Shown: in pieces, positions 43,345 to 51,957 of the stretch
Numbering within the stretch: the stretch's first letter is position 1
Layout: every line of letters starts with the position of its first letter
Source: Photobacterium swingsii
GTDB taxonomy: Bacteria; Pseudomonadota; Gammaproteobacteria; Enterobacterales; Vibrionaceae
Direction of reading: 5' to 3'
Assembly: GCF_024346715.1 (NCBI RefSeq)
Contig: NZ_AP024852.1
Coordinates: forward strand, 620,001-684,000
Length of the DNA stretch: 64,000 nt
Made by a program: the position numbers and the translations under genes
The notes under the pieces: model-generated
What the model was told of the DNA's origin: nothing
Database searches by the model: none
What the model saw: the letters and a program-made list of their open reading frames with translations, nothing else

Positions 43345-45633
43345 CTAGAGGATTTTATTGACCTGATCATCAGAATCGTGATCGTTATTCCAACAAAATT
43401 CTAAGCGTGTGGATGCTTGTACTTTGACTAACCCATTATTGATCCCTTGAATGCAGGCTTTACGGATGTTGTCACTGGCAAAGCTGGCTGCTGGGGCGGC
43501 ATCAATAGCACTTAAGTGAACCCATTGACTTCCTTGCTCTTTCTTATTATTCAAGCGTGCGGCATTGGTTGCCATAAGCAGAATATCAATTAATTCTTGG
43601 TCGTTTATCGCGGTGTAAGCACGAGGCAGAAATGGGTATTCAGCCATACCAATTCGAACTTTATTATCTATGTGTCGATCGGCGATAAAACCATCAATTA
43701 ATTGCTGAATGGAATCGGCAAGCTGTGATGGTTCACTGTTAAGGCGCGAGTTGGGTTCAATGTACAAGAACATCGCATCGGAGAAATGGTACAAGCGCGC
43801 AGGCTTGCATACTTCATTTTGGAAATAAGCACCAAGTTGGCGTTCCATCTCTAACCCTTGCTGATAGCCTCGTTCCAAGTAAATGTGTTTTAAGAACGGG
43901 ATCTCAATCAGCGCGAAGCGTAAACGGTCGCTAAGTGGCTCATTAATGATGTCACCTAAGTGCCATTGTTCGAAGTTGGCGCTACTTTGTTGGAGTGAAT
44001 CGGGCAGACGTGCATTGAGCATTCGCAGGTTTCGTAGTCCGCTGCGAGGGTGGGTATAAAACTCAGTACGTAGCTGTTTAAAGCGGTTTTGCAACATGTT
44101 TGCCACGCTATGGCGGCGCCATAGGACAATACTAACCACCAGTAATAAGCTAATAAGGAAAATACTAACTTGCTGCTGTTGGTAGAGGGCTTTTTCGCTT
44201 TCAAATTGTTGGCGTTCTAGCTCTTCGAGCATTAAAGAACGTTCCATCATGCGCTGTTGTTGCTTGAAGACTTCAACATTGCTTTTGAGCTGGGTCTTTT
44301 GCTGGCGTTCAAACAATTGTTCATAGCGGCGTTGGCTGAGCAAGGCATTGTAGTAATCGCCATTTTGCTCAAAGGCTTGCGATAAGATGACCTCACCTTG
44401 TAACTGCAAATTCAACTGGCCGATACGACTTGCTGCCAATAGCCCTGACTGTAATGTCGAGATTGCCTTCGCAATGTGCCCTTCAGCCAGTTGTAGCTTA
44501 CCTTCCAGCAATAACGTGTCAGCATTCAAGGCTTCATTACCTGACTTTTTCGCCATCTGGCGCGCTTGTTGGAGATATTGCTCAGCTTTCGGGTAGTTAT
44601 AAAGCTGTAGGTAGACGCGTGCAATATTGAGGTATAGCTGTGAAGAGCGTCCATCATGTTTTAACTGGCTCTCTTGATCCAAGGCGTTAAAGTAATGCAC
44701 TAAGGCTAAGTTGTAACGGCCTTGCTGCTCATAGATCGAAGCGATAAGGGCGAGGGTTTTCGCTAACGGCTGGGTGCGTTTAAAGTGCTCGAAAAACTCA
44801 CCCGCTTGGGTCGCATGCTCTAGGGCTTTATCAAACACACTGCGTTGCTCAAATAAGGTCGCTAAACCTAAATTCGCGACTGCTGTCTGCGCTTTATTGT
44901 CTTCTTCAACTGAGAGCCAATAGCCACTTAGCAGGCGATCCAGCGCTAAGTCATAGTGGTTGTACAGCAAGTAATGCTGACCAAGGGTTAATTGGTACTC
45001 AATCAAGGCTGTTGTGTTATCTAAATTGGTTAACAAGCGTTTTGCTTTGCTAAATAATTTTTCTGCTTTCTCTTCAGTGCCTACTGCTGATTCTATGACG
45101 GCACGTTGCAATAACGTTTCGTATTGCAGCACTTTGACTTGCTTAGTGAGTTTGAGCGGCTCAGATTGGCTGATAGTGTTATCAATGTTGTCGAGTAGCT
45201 TTAATGCCAACACACTGTTTTGCAGGTTTTCCCAATAGATTTTGGAATAAATTAGTTGGGTTTCAATAATGGTAAATTCGAGGTCGTTTTCTTGGGCAAG
45301 TTTAATCGCTTTCTTAATGGTGCTTATCGCACGATCTGGTTGATTCAGCAATGAGTGGGCACGTGCTTTAATTTGCATTGCATTGACTGTGTTTAGTGGA
45401 GTACGCACTGAGTGATCGGCGTCATCATTAACATGCACACGCGAGTTTTCACTTTGATCGCTCATACGGCGTTGTTGTAGATAGCGATCAGTAATACGAA
45501 GTGATTTCTCTGGACTGGTTTGCAGTAAGTCATGTGCTTCCGCAAGGATCGGCGTTGTGTAGATTTTTGCTGAAGCGCTAAAAGGGAGGAAGCAAATTAG
45601 GAAAGCGCAAAAAAGCCAACGGCAAAAATTCAT
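43345..45633 (-). CDS. TPR-containing membrane protein with GGDEF-like C-terminus
   Basis: A 762-residue protein: signal peptide (1-22), periplasmic tetratricopeptide repeats (about 90-460; units such as AVANLGLATLFEQRSVFDKALEHA and SQLYLNIARVYLQLYNYPKAEQYL), a coiled coil, one membrane helix near 495-513 (VSIFLISLLLVVSIVLWRR) and a cytoplasmic domain (about 530-720). That domain has GGDEF-like spacing (YTHPRSGLRNLRMLNARLP; IGMAEYPFLPRAY; ATNAARLNN), but the signature place reads FSDAMF (617-622), so it cannot be a normal cyclase. It looks like a sensor that relays a periplasmic signal. The neighbouring degenerate GGDEF gene lies 126 bp downstream. Confidence 0.75.
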   Translation of the reverse strand: MNFCRWLFCAFLICFLPFSASAKIYTTPILAEAHDLLQTSPEKSLRITDRYLQQRRMSDQSENSRVHVNDDADHSVRTPLNTVNAMQIKARAHSLLNQPDRAISTIKKAIKLAQENDLEFTIIETQLIYSKIYWENLQNSVLALKLLDNIDNTISQSEPLKLTKQVKVLQYETLLQRAVIESAVGTEEKAEKLFSKAKRLLTNLDNTTALIEYQLTLGQHYLLYNHYDLALDRLLSGYWLSVEEDNKAQTAVANLGLATLFEQRSVFDKALEHATQAGEFFEHFKRTQPLAKTLALIASIYEQQGRYNLALVHYFNALDQESQLKHDGRSSQLYLNIARVYLQLYNYPKAEQYLQQARQMAKKSGNEALNADTLLLEGKLQLAEGHIAKAISTLQSGLLAASRIGQLNLQLQGEVILSQAFEQNGDYYNALLSQRRYEQLFERQQKTQLKSNVEVFKQQQRMMERSLMLEELERQQFESEKALYQQQQVSIFLISLLLVVSIVLWRRHSVANMLQNRFKQLRTEFYTHPRSGLRNLRMLNARLPDSLQQSSANFEQWHLGDIINEPLSDRLRFALIEIPFLKHIYLERGYQQGLEMERQLGAYFQNEVCKPARLYHFSDAMFLYIEPNSRLNSEPSQLADSIQQLIDGFIADRHIDNKVRIGMAEYPFLPRAYTAINDQELIDILLMATNAARLNNKKEQGSQWVHLSAIDAAPAASFASDNIRKACIQGINNGLVKVQASTRLEFCWNNDHDSDDQVNKIL

Positions 45634-45689
45634 ATTTTCTCTTAAACCACAATAAACACAGTGGTCTAATATACTGGCTTAGGCAATCA

Positions 45690-45720
45690 AGTCCAGCAAA
45701 GGGCATGCTTTTGCTGGACT
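45690..45720 (-). terminator. Terminator after queF
   Basis: Perfect 11-bp stem AGTCCAGCAAA/TTTGCTGGACT with a 9-nt loop, 30 bp past the queF stop. No long T-run on the minus strand, so efficiency is uncertain. Confidence 0.6.
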
Positions 45721-45749
45721 TATTTTACATCTGTATCGCAGAGTTTGGA

Positions 45750-46595
45750 TTACTGGCGAGCAAGACGGAAGTTGTTACTTGGTGTTTTACCTTGGTTGGT
45801 ACGGTATGGGTTAATATCCAAGCCGCCACGACGCGTGTAACGTGCGTAAACCGTCAGTAACTCAGGTTGGCAGAATGCCATAATGTCACTGAAAATACGT
45901 TCAACACATTGTTCGTGGAATTCGTTGTGATTACGGAATGACACTAGGTAGCGCAGTAGTTTTTCGCGGTTGATTTGCTTACCTTTGTAAGAAATGCGCA
46001 CGCTGCCCCAATCTGGTTGATTGGTAATTAAGCAATTTGATTTTAACAGGTGGCTATGCAGTTCTTCTGTTACCACGTCGCCTTCAGCAGCACCTTCTAA
46101 ATGATCGGCATTAAAATCGTATTCTGTGATTTCAATGTCTTGATCATCGATGCACTCGCCGCTGAAGTTTACGATAGCTTCATCAGTAAAATCAGTTAAA
46201 GGTTGGATAGTCACGTCGACGTCTTGGCCTGCACATGCTGTTAGATCCTTGTGCAGTGTTTCAACAATCTCTTGCCAGTCGTTAAAACGTGTTTGGTTAA
46301 AGCTGTTAAGATAGAGCTTGAACGATTTAGATTCGATCAAATTTGGACTATTGGCAGGCAAACGTACTTCACCGATAGCCACTTGTGGTAAGCCTTTACC
46401 GTTTAACCATGACAATTCATAGAGTGTCCAAATGTCATAGCCAGTGAACGGCAGTTCATCGCCAAGGGCGAGATCGTCACGATTAAGGCTACGTGGAACG
46501 GCTTGCAGCAGTGAAGGATCATATTTATCAGCGTATTCAGTTTTTTGACCTAACGTTAAATCCGCTAATTCTGCCGCGTCTTTATATTTGCTCAT
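45750..46595 (-). CDS. queF: NADPH-dependent 7-cyano-7-deazaguanine reductase
   Basis: QueF, 281 residues, reduces preQ0 to preQ1 in queuosine synthesis. It is the long two-domain form; the catalytic Cys is in [19 protein letters not shown], with the Asp in the same block, and [13 protein letters not shown] provides the substrate-binding Glu. [27 protein letters not shown] is also a family block. It is divergent from syd. Confidence 0.96.
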   Translation of the reverse strand: MSKYKDAAELADLTLGQKTEYADKYDPSLLQAVPRSLNRDDLALGDELPFTGYDIWTLYELSWLNGKGLPQVAIGEVRLPANSPNLIESKSFKLYLNSFNQTRFNDWQEIVETLHKDLTACAGQDVDVTIQPLTDFTDEAIVNFSGECIDDQDIEITEYDFNADHLEGAAEGDVVTEELHSHLLKSNCLITNQPDWGSVRISYKGKQINREKLLRYLVSFRNHNEFHEQCVERIFSDIMAFCQPELLTVYARYTRRGGLDINPYRTNQGKTPSNNFRLARQ

Positions 46596-46658
46596 ACTGT
46601 CTTGGACACTCTTGGATTAGAATACCCAAAGTTTACTTAATCTTTAATGAGGTTGCGA

Positions 46659-47213
46659 ATGAATCATCCAGTTACGGACGCATTATCTGATTTTTCAGTC
46701 CGTTTTATGAAAGCGTGGCATGATGCTGGGCACACATTTCCCCGTAGTGAAGACTTAGTTGGGCTTCAATCACCATGTGTTGAGCATGATTCGGGTGATG
46801 AGGTGATGTGGCAAGCGGTAGCCCGTGAACCTATGGGTGACTTAGCGGCAGTCGAGAAAGGGATTGAACTGACACTGCATGAAGACATCGTTGCTTTTTA
46901 CGCTAGCCAGTATAGCGGTGATATGGCGGCGAAGTTTGGCGATCTAGAATTTGATTTGCTGCAATCATTCAGTGAAGAAGACACTTTGCGCTTACAAGAA
47001 AACATTCTCGGCCACCTAGTGACACAGCGTCGCTTAAAACTAAAACCGACGGTGTTCATTGGTGCGTTAGCGGCTGAAGATAAAGTTATCTCAATTTGTA
47101 ATTTGACAGGCCAAGTCATTGTCGAAACCTTAGGTAAAGATAAGCGTGATGTGCTGGCGGCTGATGTCGAAAGTTTTTTGACTCGACTTGAACCTATCGT
47201 ACGTGAGGATTAA
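46659..47213 (+). CDS. syd: SecY-interacting protein Syd
   Basis: Syd, 184 residues, is a cytoplasmic protein that binds SecY and can check the integrity of the translocon. The sequence CVEHDSGDEVMWQAVAREP and FIGALAAEDKVISICNLTGQVIVETLG match the family. ATG 46659 has GAGG seven bases upstream; an ATG at 46647 overlaps that site. queF-syd divergence near csrB is also the E. coli layout. Confidence 0.94.
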   Translation: MNHPVTDALSDFSVRFMKAWHDAGHTFPRSEDLVGLQSPCVEHDSGDEVMWQAVAREPMGDLAAVEKGIELTLHEDIVAFYASQYSGDMAAKFGDLEFDLLQSFSEEDTLRLQENILGHLVTQRRLKLKPTVFIGALAAEDKVISICNLTGQVIVETLGKDKRDVLAADVESFLTRLEPIVRED

Positions 47214-47216
47214 AGC

Positions 47217-47990
47217 ATGTACGTTGTTGAAATGAGCTTTGAGTGTTTTGATAACACCACAATATCGGCCGTTGATCAGGCGATTAATGGTTTGATGGAT
47301 GCGCTGCGTTATAACGGCCAAGTGTTGGGACGTGAGTTTCCGATTGTGATGGATGAAGCGATCTTTCGCGTACGGGCAGTGTGCCCTGAAGTTGATAGCC
47401 TGCACGCTCAGTTTAATAGCGATAGCGTGAAAGCCTGTTTAAATCGCCTATCAAACGCGAGTTTGTTAGCACCCAAAGTGAAGGTGCTGGGGCGCGATCT
47501 GAATTCGGAAGCTGCAGCTGAAAATTTTGCGCCGTCATGGCAAGTGATCTATACCACCTTCGTTCATACTTGTTCGCCATTGCGCTGTGGTGAAACATTA
47601 ATGCCCATCCCACTGTATCGTGTACCACCTGTATTAAATGGCGATCATAAGTCGATCGTTAAATGGCAAACAGAGTGGCAGGCCTGCGATGAAGTGCAAA
47701 TGGCGGGTGGCTGTAAAGCTGAACATGCCACATTGCATGAAATTAAAGATGCTGATAGCGACCTGTTTCGACGTGGTTGGGACTTACGCGGTCGTATTGA
47801 ATACATCACTAAGATCCCAACCTATTACTACCAATATCAAGTGGGTGGGAAGAGCTTGGCTGACGAGCAGAAGCGCTCTTGCCCTAAGTGTGGCGGTGAC
47901 TGGGCGCTTGATGAGCCGATCCATGATCTGTTCCACTTTAAATGTGATGATTGCCGAATTGTCTCAAATCTATCGTGGGATTTTCAGTAG
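47217..47990 (+). CDS. DUF2310 zinc-ribbon protein
   Basis: A 257-residue protein with a C-terminal zinc ribbon: two CxxC motifs (CPKCGGDW and CDDCRI) about 25 residues apart. The N-terminal domain (MYVVEMSFECFDNTTISAVDQAINGLMDAL, in part) and TTFVHTCSPLRCGETLMPIPLYRVP fit family DUF2310, predicted to bind nucleic acid. It starts 3 bp after syd, so they are co-transcribed. Role unknown. Confidence 0.8.
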   Translation: MYVVEMSFECFDNTTISAVDQAINGLMDALRYNGQVLGREFPIVMDEAIFRVRAVCPEVDSLHAQFNSDSVKACLNRLSNASLLAPKVKVLGRDLNSEAAAENFAPSWQVIYTTFVHTCSPLRCGETLMPIPLYRVPPVLNGDHKSIVKWQTEWQACDEVQMAGGCKAEHATLHEIKDADSDLFRRGWDLRGRIEYITKIPTYYYQYQVGGKSLADEQKRSCPKCGGDWALDEPIHDLFHFKCDDCRIVSNLSWDFQ

Positions 47991-48042
47991 GTTTAATCCG
48001 AATTATTATTCAAGCGATTATTGGCACGATGGAATAAAGAGT

Positions 48043-48074
48043 AAGGACGAAGCAGTGATGTTTCGTCCTTTTTA
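48043..48074 (+). terminator. Terminator after the DUF2310 gene
   Basis: AAGGACGAA/TTCGTCCTT stem with a 10-nt loop and TTTTA tail, 52 bp after the stop; convergent gene on the other side. Confidence 0.8.
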
Positions 48075-48100
48075 TTTCGCTGTGCTGACTGGTGGGGCAC

Positions 48101-48373
48101 TTAGTTCTGGCTTTCAAGCTTGGCTAGACGAGCACTCAATGCAGCGACTTGCTGCTCAAGTTGTGTGATACGTTGTTCCGCCGTTAAGCTTGGTGTGGTT
48201 TTTTCAATTTTGGGTACTTTGGCGTTTTTCTTCCACGCCTGAAGCGCTTTGATGATCAATGGCATCGGCAGTGGGCTGGTTAGGCGTGATTTAATTAAAG
48301 CAACAGATGGCTCCTTTCCTTCTGTGACCAGCGAGTGGATCGCTTGCTCTAAATCTTGGCTAATCTCTGACAT
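48101..48373 (-). CDS. Small KfrA-N-like coiled-coil protein
   Basis: A 90-residue protein. Its N-terminal half (QAIHSLVTEGKEPSVALIKSRL then LPMPLIIKALQAWKK) resembles the helix-turn-helix part of KfrA-type DNA-binding proteins, and the C-terminus (ITQLEQQVAALSARLAKLESQ) is a leucine-rich coiled coil for dimerisation. I do not recognise a characterised homologue. ATG 48373 has AGGAACACC upstream. It may bind DNA; this is inference. Confidence 0.7.
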   Translation of the reverse strand: MSEISQDLEQAIHSLVTEGKEPSVALIKSRLTSPLPMPLIIKALQAWKKNAKVPKIEKTTPSLTAEQRITQLEQQVAALSARLAKLESQN

Positions 48374-48409
48374 GGTGTTCCTTGTGGGTCACTATTAAAT
48401 GCTGAGTGT

Positions 48410-48640
48410 TTATTTTCGTAGTAAAGCATCTAATTGATCAATCACTTCACACCAATCGGCATCTTGTTCTTGTGATTCTTTGAGAAAACGTTTTTGCGAG
48501 GGTTGCCAAAACGTCGCCTCAGAGAGCGACTCATGTTGTTCTAAGCGGTGGCTTGCTAAAAATTGCTCGATAAATGCTTGGGAGTCATTGAGCCCTAACT
48601 GACTAAACAGGTGGCTGAGATTATGGTTAAAGGTTTCCAT
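48410..48640 (-). CDS. DUF2789 family protein
   Basis: A 76-residue protein with the DUF2789 pattern: METFNHNLSHLFSQLGL, ATFWQPSQKRFLKES and DADWCEVIDQLDALLRK. No function is known. ATG 48640 follows GGGGAAG by a normal distance. It precedes, on the other strand, the csrB region. Confidence 0.82.
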   Translation of the reverse strand: METFNHNLSHLFSQLGLNDSQAFIEQFLASHRLEQHESLSEATFWQPSQKRFLKESQEQDADWCEVIDQLDALLRK

Positions 48641-48867
48641 CGCACTTCCCCTTTGGTTGGAATAAACCCTAACTAAAGTGATCCTTGGCTAACTCACTAA
48701 GTATAGGCGAGGAGTGAGGAAGAGCGGAGATATGAACCTTGTAATAAAAGTGTTTATTCTGTGACTAATTATGCTGGTGGTTGTTGGTTTTTATTGTCGA
48801 ATATATGTTACTTCTGATCTTTTAACGAGCATGCTTTTAGCGCCATTTAGATATACACCTTGTTGCT

Positions 48868-48885
48868 TGTGAGAGATCTCTTACA
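48868..48885. promoter_or_regulatory. GacA/UvrY/VarA-type upstream activating site of csrB1
   Basis: TGTGAGAGATCTCTTACA fits the TGTAAG-N6-CTTACA palindrome used by GacA/UvrY/VarA to activate CsrB/RsmZ genes. It is followed by CTGTGGGAAAAAG, a block repeated after the second copy. Centre to csrB1 start is about 178 bp. The rest of the 414-bp gap (48641-49054) holds no gene I can support. Confidence 0.85.
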
Positions 48886-49021
48886 AGACTGTGGGAAAAA
48901 GACAGATAGACTTGTATGTTTACACGCACTCTCGCGGCCTTTTTATTATAAAACAATGGCTTATCTTAACGTTTGGTGTGGTTACATGTATATGACTAGC
49001 CATAAAGTAGTATTTGGTGGG

Positions 49022-49049
49022 TTGTTGGGTGAGTTAAATCGCGTAATAT
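49022..49049 (+). promoter_or_regulatory. Candidate csrB1 promoter
   Basis: TTGTTG (49022-49027), 16-bp spacer, TAATAT (49044-49049). GCGTAAT around the -10 and GTGTC at the start site are repeated in csrB2. Confidence 0.6.
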
Positions 49050-49054
49050 CTATC

Positions 49055-49581
49055 GTGTCAGAGGGACACTGGCATTGGAACTTGGAAACGGTTTTTGGAA
49101 CGAACCGACCTCAGGATGAGGGAAGTAAGTCGGAGTGCTTACTCGCTAGGACAGCGAAAGGACAACGAACGGATACGTTGATGCGAGCAGGATGCTGGCT
49201 GTAAGGATACAAAGGATCACTTCAGGACGAAGTCAGGGAACACCTCTAGGACAGAGGCATAAAGGATCACTTCAGGACGAAGTTAGGGAACACCTCTAGG
49301 ACAGAGGCATAAGGGATTCGCTTCAGGACGAAGTTAGGGAACACCTCTAGGACAGAGGCATAAAGGATCACTTCAGGATGAAGTAAGGGATACCTCCAGG
49401 ACGGAGCGAGAGTCGACATAGGATGTGGCGACGGGTCAAGGAACAACCGAAGGACAACTCTAGGTTAGGAATTACGCTTGGAAATAAGCTGATCATGGAT
49501 TGATGCAGGGAGCACTATAGTAGCGGGAGTGCTGCATGTAAGACCTAAGGGCGCAACAGCAATGTTGCGCCCGTTCTTTTT
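49055..49581 (+). ncRNA. csrB: CsrB-type CsrA-sequestering RNA, copy 1
   Basis: A predicted RNA of about 527 nt with roughly 37 GGA triplets by hand count, most inside short stem-loops such as TTCAGGACGAA and CTCTAGGACAGAG, the high-affinity CsrA sites. The 3' end (GATGCAGGGAGCACTATAG, TAGCGGGAGTGCTGC, GACCTAAGGG) closely follows the 3' end of E. coli CsrB and leads into a terminator, GGGCGCAACA/TGTTGCGCCC with a T-run. E. coli csrB also lies between syd and yqcC. It should bind many CsrA dimers and relieve CsrA control of biofilm, motility, carbon storage and virulence genes. It is longer than E. coli CsrB (about 360 nt) because of internal repeats. Start placed by promoter alignment. Confidence 0.93.
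49211..49409 (+). repeat. Four tandem ~50-nt CsrA-binding units inside csrB1
   Basis: Units start at 49211, 49261, 49311 and 49362, with lengths of 50, 50, 51 and about 48 nt. The first two differ at a single base; the third has a changed start; the fourth has diverged (GATGAAG, CTCCAGGACGGAG). Each unit holds an AAGGATCAC lead, a TTCAGGACGAA hairpin, an AGGGAAC linker and a CTCTAGGACAGAG hairpin. The near identity shows recent duplication. Confidence 0.9.
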
Positions 49582-49797
49582 ATGGGGCTTAAATTTCCCA
49601 TTCAGAACAGAGTTAGCCAAATTAGCTATGCCGCTACAAATGTCACGCTAGTATTTATAAGTGCCCATCTAGGCTCGTATCTCTTCCTCTTGTTATAACT
49701 GCACCCTCTAGTGCATTCATTGGCTCTCTTTTTCATTGACGTTTCCTCTTTGCCGCTGCTTGCTAATCAGTAAATATAGATAAATCTCTGATCTCTT

Positions 49798-49815
49798 TGT
49801 GCGAGATCTCTTACA
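49798..49815. promoter_or_regulatory. GacA/UvrY/VarA-type upstream activating site of csrB2
   Basis: TGTGCGAGATCTCTTACA, followed by CTGTGGGATAAAG as in copy 1. Centre to csrB2 start is about 178 bp, nearly the same as for csrB1. The surrounding spacer 49582-49983 has no supported gene. Confidence 0.83.
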
Positions 49816-49983
49816 AAGCTGTGGGATAAAGCGAGAATGACGTGCTAATAAATAGAAGTGCGTCCTGTTAAGTTGTTGTTATTTATGTGTTTTGTGTTGT
49901 TTGGTTATTTTCTTATTATCAAGGCAATAAGATGTTTTTTCTTACAAGGGTTCAATCTAGATGGGATAAGCGTAATCTTATTG

Positions 49984-50448
49984 GTGTCGGAAGGAACTGA
50001 CGGAACGGAACAGGAAATAGCCAAGGATTTGGGCAGTCTCAGGATGAGACCGGTGTATCAGGACGATATATCGTACATGGACTGTGAAGGGAAAACCGAA
50101 GGATTCGGTAATAGTAAGTAAGGATTACTTGCTGGTCAGGATGACAAATGGACCACTTCAGGATGAAGTCAGGGACACCTCTAGGATTGAGGCATAAAGG
50201 AACACTTCAGGACGAAGTAAAGGACACCTCCAGGACGAAGTAAAGGACACCTCCAGGACGGAGACGAGAGTCGGATCAGGATGAAACGACGGGTCAAGGT
50301 AAGGCCACAGGACAACTTCAGGACGAAGATTTAAGGATTGCGCTGACGGATTACAGCGATTCAAAGGATGGATGCAGGGAGCACCATAGTAGCGGGATTG
50401 CTGCAAGTAAGACCTAAGGGCGCGACGCAAGTCGCGCCCGCTCTTTTT
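49984..50448 (+). ncRNA. csrB: CsrB-type CsrA-sequestering RNA, copy 2
   Basis: A second RNA of about 465 nt with roughly 34 GGA triplets by hand count. A TAATCT -10 (49973-49978) and GTGTCGGAAGG start align with copy 1. It carries CACTTCAGGATGAAGTCAGG, CTCCAGGACGAAG repeats and the same 3' block (GATGCAGGGAGCACCATAG, GACCTAAGGG), then terminator GGGCGCGAC/GTCGCGCCC with T-run. The terminator stem differs from copy 1 in sequence but not in pairing, a sign of functional constraint. It has fewer repeat units, so the copies may differ in CsrA capacity. Confidence 0.92.
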
Positions 50449-50518
50449 GGGGAAGGAGCGGGAGTGATACGTGCCCAATACCAAGACAGACAGAGATTGA
50501 TCGATTGGTATTATAAAG

Positions 50519-50542
50519 AAAGCAGCCTAGGCTGCTTTTTTT
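50519..50542. terminator. Terminator between csrB2 and the DUF3301 gene
   Basis: Perfect palindromic stem AAAGCAGCC/GGCTGCTTT with a 2-nt centre, A-rich before and T-rich after; serves the minus-strand gene and backs up csrB2. Confidence 0.75.
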
Positions 50543-50567
50543 GTATCTGCTATTTGAGCAACTGTCG

Positions 50568-50873
50568 CTAATACTCATCCGGTAAGTGGTGCGGGGGCAC
50601 ATAAAAACGCATAGGCCTAAACCCTTTCATTACTATGTACCCTTGGTAGTAATCTTGACCATCCGCTGAAAATTCAAACCAATACACAGTGTGCCAATGC
50701 CACTGTTGCTCATCGCGCAGTTTATGCGAACCGCGTGCAGTGCTGAGTAGCTGTAATCCTAATTTTTCACAGCGCTGTTCTATGAACTTCTGCGCCAGTT
50801 CTGTTTGGCGGCGTTGTTGCCAAAACAGAAAGCAACCAAAGGATACTGTGACAATCCAAAATAAATTGGTCAA
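50568..50873 (-). CDS. DUF3301 family membrane-anchored protein
   Basis: A 101-residue protein with an N-terminal membrane helix (LFWIVTVSFGCFLFW) and the DUF3301 pattern: RRQTELAQKFIEQRCEKLGLQLLS and TVYWFEFSADGQDYYQGYIVMKG. It lies just downstream of the DUF3549 gene on the same strand (37 bp), a pairing seen in related bacteria. Function unknown. Confidence 0.8.
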   Translation of the reverse strand: MTNLFWIVTVSFGCFLFWQQRRQTELAQKFIEQRCEKLGLQLLSTARGSHKLRDEQQWHWHTVYWFEFSADGQDYYQGYIVMKGFRPMRFYVPPHHLPDEY

Positions 50874-50910
50874 ATTACCTTCCTTGTAAACAATCTAAAA
50901 TGTGCAGTGA

Positions 50911-51957
50911 TTACTGACTGCGCGCATGTTGCTGCAGCTGAGTAATGGCAGCGACCAGCTCAGGGTTTGCTTGGCTATGTAACACTTGCAGCATGATGCC
51001 ACGTAACAAAGGCAGCATAACGAGATCGGTGAATAGCTGATTAAATAAGGTTTGATCTTTGGTTTGTGCTAAGCGCAATAAGAATTCGCTGGCGATGTCT
51101 GCTTGCGTTAAGCCGTTCCAGCAGCGACCTGCAATCGCAACCAATACTTCGGGGTGACAAAGCGCAGGTTGAGATAATACTGCTTTAATCGCCATGCTAA
51201 GCTGCTGAGCATCAACCCCTGCCATTGCGCGTAATAAAGCCGCAATCAGGAAGAGATCGGGATCAGTTTGCGCACACTCAAGTGTGAGACGTTCTTGTAA
51301 GCGTTCTGCAAGGCTTTGTGGCAGTTCACAGTGCTCTAAACAGCCCAGTAAAGCATAAAGCGGTGTCATTGGCAGCTTGTTGATCCCTTTGCGGATCAGC
51401 GTGGTGTTGTTTTCTTGCTTCATACGTGCACACACATCAGCTAAACCTTGCAGGCCAACACCTTGCCATTGCTCCCAGCCTAATTCGCCTGTGAGATAAT
51501 GCTGAGCATGCTCGTAGTATTGGCTCGAAGAGAGTGATAAACGTTGGCGTAGTTGGGCATGAAAGATCGCCATCTTGTCATCGTTGGGCTTGAAGGTATA
51601 AGGGTTAGCTGCCAGTTTTTCTTGTTCTTCTTCAGTTGGCTCGCTGTTAAGTGTTGCGCCCATCGCTTCAATCACATACTTGATGAAGTCGCCCACAGCG
51701 GCTTGTTTTAATAAACCCCGCTCATCGAGAGGTAGGCGTAAGAACCAAATCCAAGGGGTGTTACCTGCTTGCCAGAAAGAAATGGATAAATGAGCATGCT
51801 GTTGCAATGGCCATGGATAAGGTTGGCGGTTCTCTTCGACGGCTTTAAATTGATCAACATCGATTTCACAAACACGGCGGCCAAGATCAAATATTTTGTA
51901 TTGGCAGCCAGCATTGTCTAATAGTTGGGTGAGGGTATGAAAATTATCCATGGACAT
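50911..51957 (-). CDS. DUF3549 family protein
   Basis: A 348-residue soluble protein with N-terminal block MSMDNFHTLTQLLDNAGC, YKIFDLGRRVCEID, and PWIWFLRLPLDERGLL, then an alpha-helical C-terminal half (LYALLGCLEHCELPQSLAERL, LFLIAALLRAMAG) that looks repeat-like. These fit family DUF3549. ATG 51957 has AGGAG nine bases upstream. No function known. Confidence 0.8.
   Translation of the reverse strand: MSMDNFHTLTQLLDNAGCQYKIFDLGRRVCEIDVDQFKAVEENRQPYPWPLQQHAHLSISFWQAGNTPWIWFLRLPLDERGLLKQAAVGDFIKYVIEAMGATLNSEPTEEEQEKLAANPYTFKPNDDKMAIFHAQLRQRLSLSSSQYYEHAQHYLTGELGWEQWQGVGLQGLADVCARMKQENNTTLIRKGINKLPMTPLYALLGCLEHCELPQSLAERLQERLTLECAQTDPDLFLIAALLRAMAGVDAQQLSMAIKAVLSQPALCHPEVLVAIAGRCWNGLTQADIASEFLLRLAQTKDQTLFNQLFTDLVMLPLLRGIMLQVLHSQANPELVAAITQLQQHARSQ

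Noticed and set aside
47638-48168. Open frame of 176 codons overlapping the DUF2310 gene
   Set aside because: It lies in another frame of a well-supported zinc-ribbon gene and then runs through a terminator.
48860-49204. Plus-strand open frame of 114 codons
   Set aside because: It spans the csrB1 promoter and 5' part, has no ribosome site or family resemblance.
49211-49409. Tandem ~50-nt repeats looking like a CRISPR array
   Set aside because: Units are contiguous with no unique spacers, contain GGA hairpins, and lie within a CsrB-type RNA.
49858-50121. Plus-strand open frame of 87 codons with a hydrophobic start
   Set aside because: It crosses the csrB2 promoter and start; the hydrophobic stretch comes from T-rich promoter DNA.
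50158-50484. Minus-strand open frame with repeated LRPEV-type peptides
   Set aside because: It is the reverse complement of csrB2; the peptide repeats only mirror the RNA's GGA motifs.
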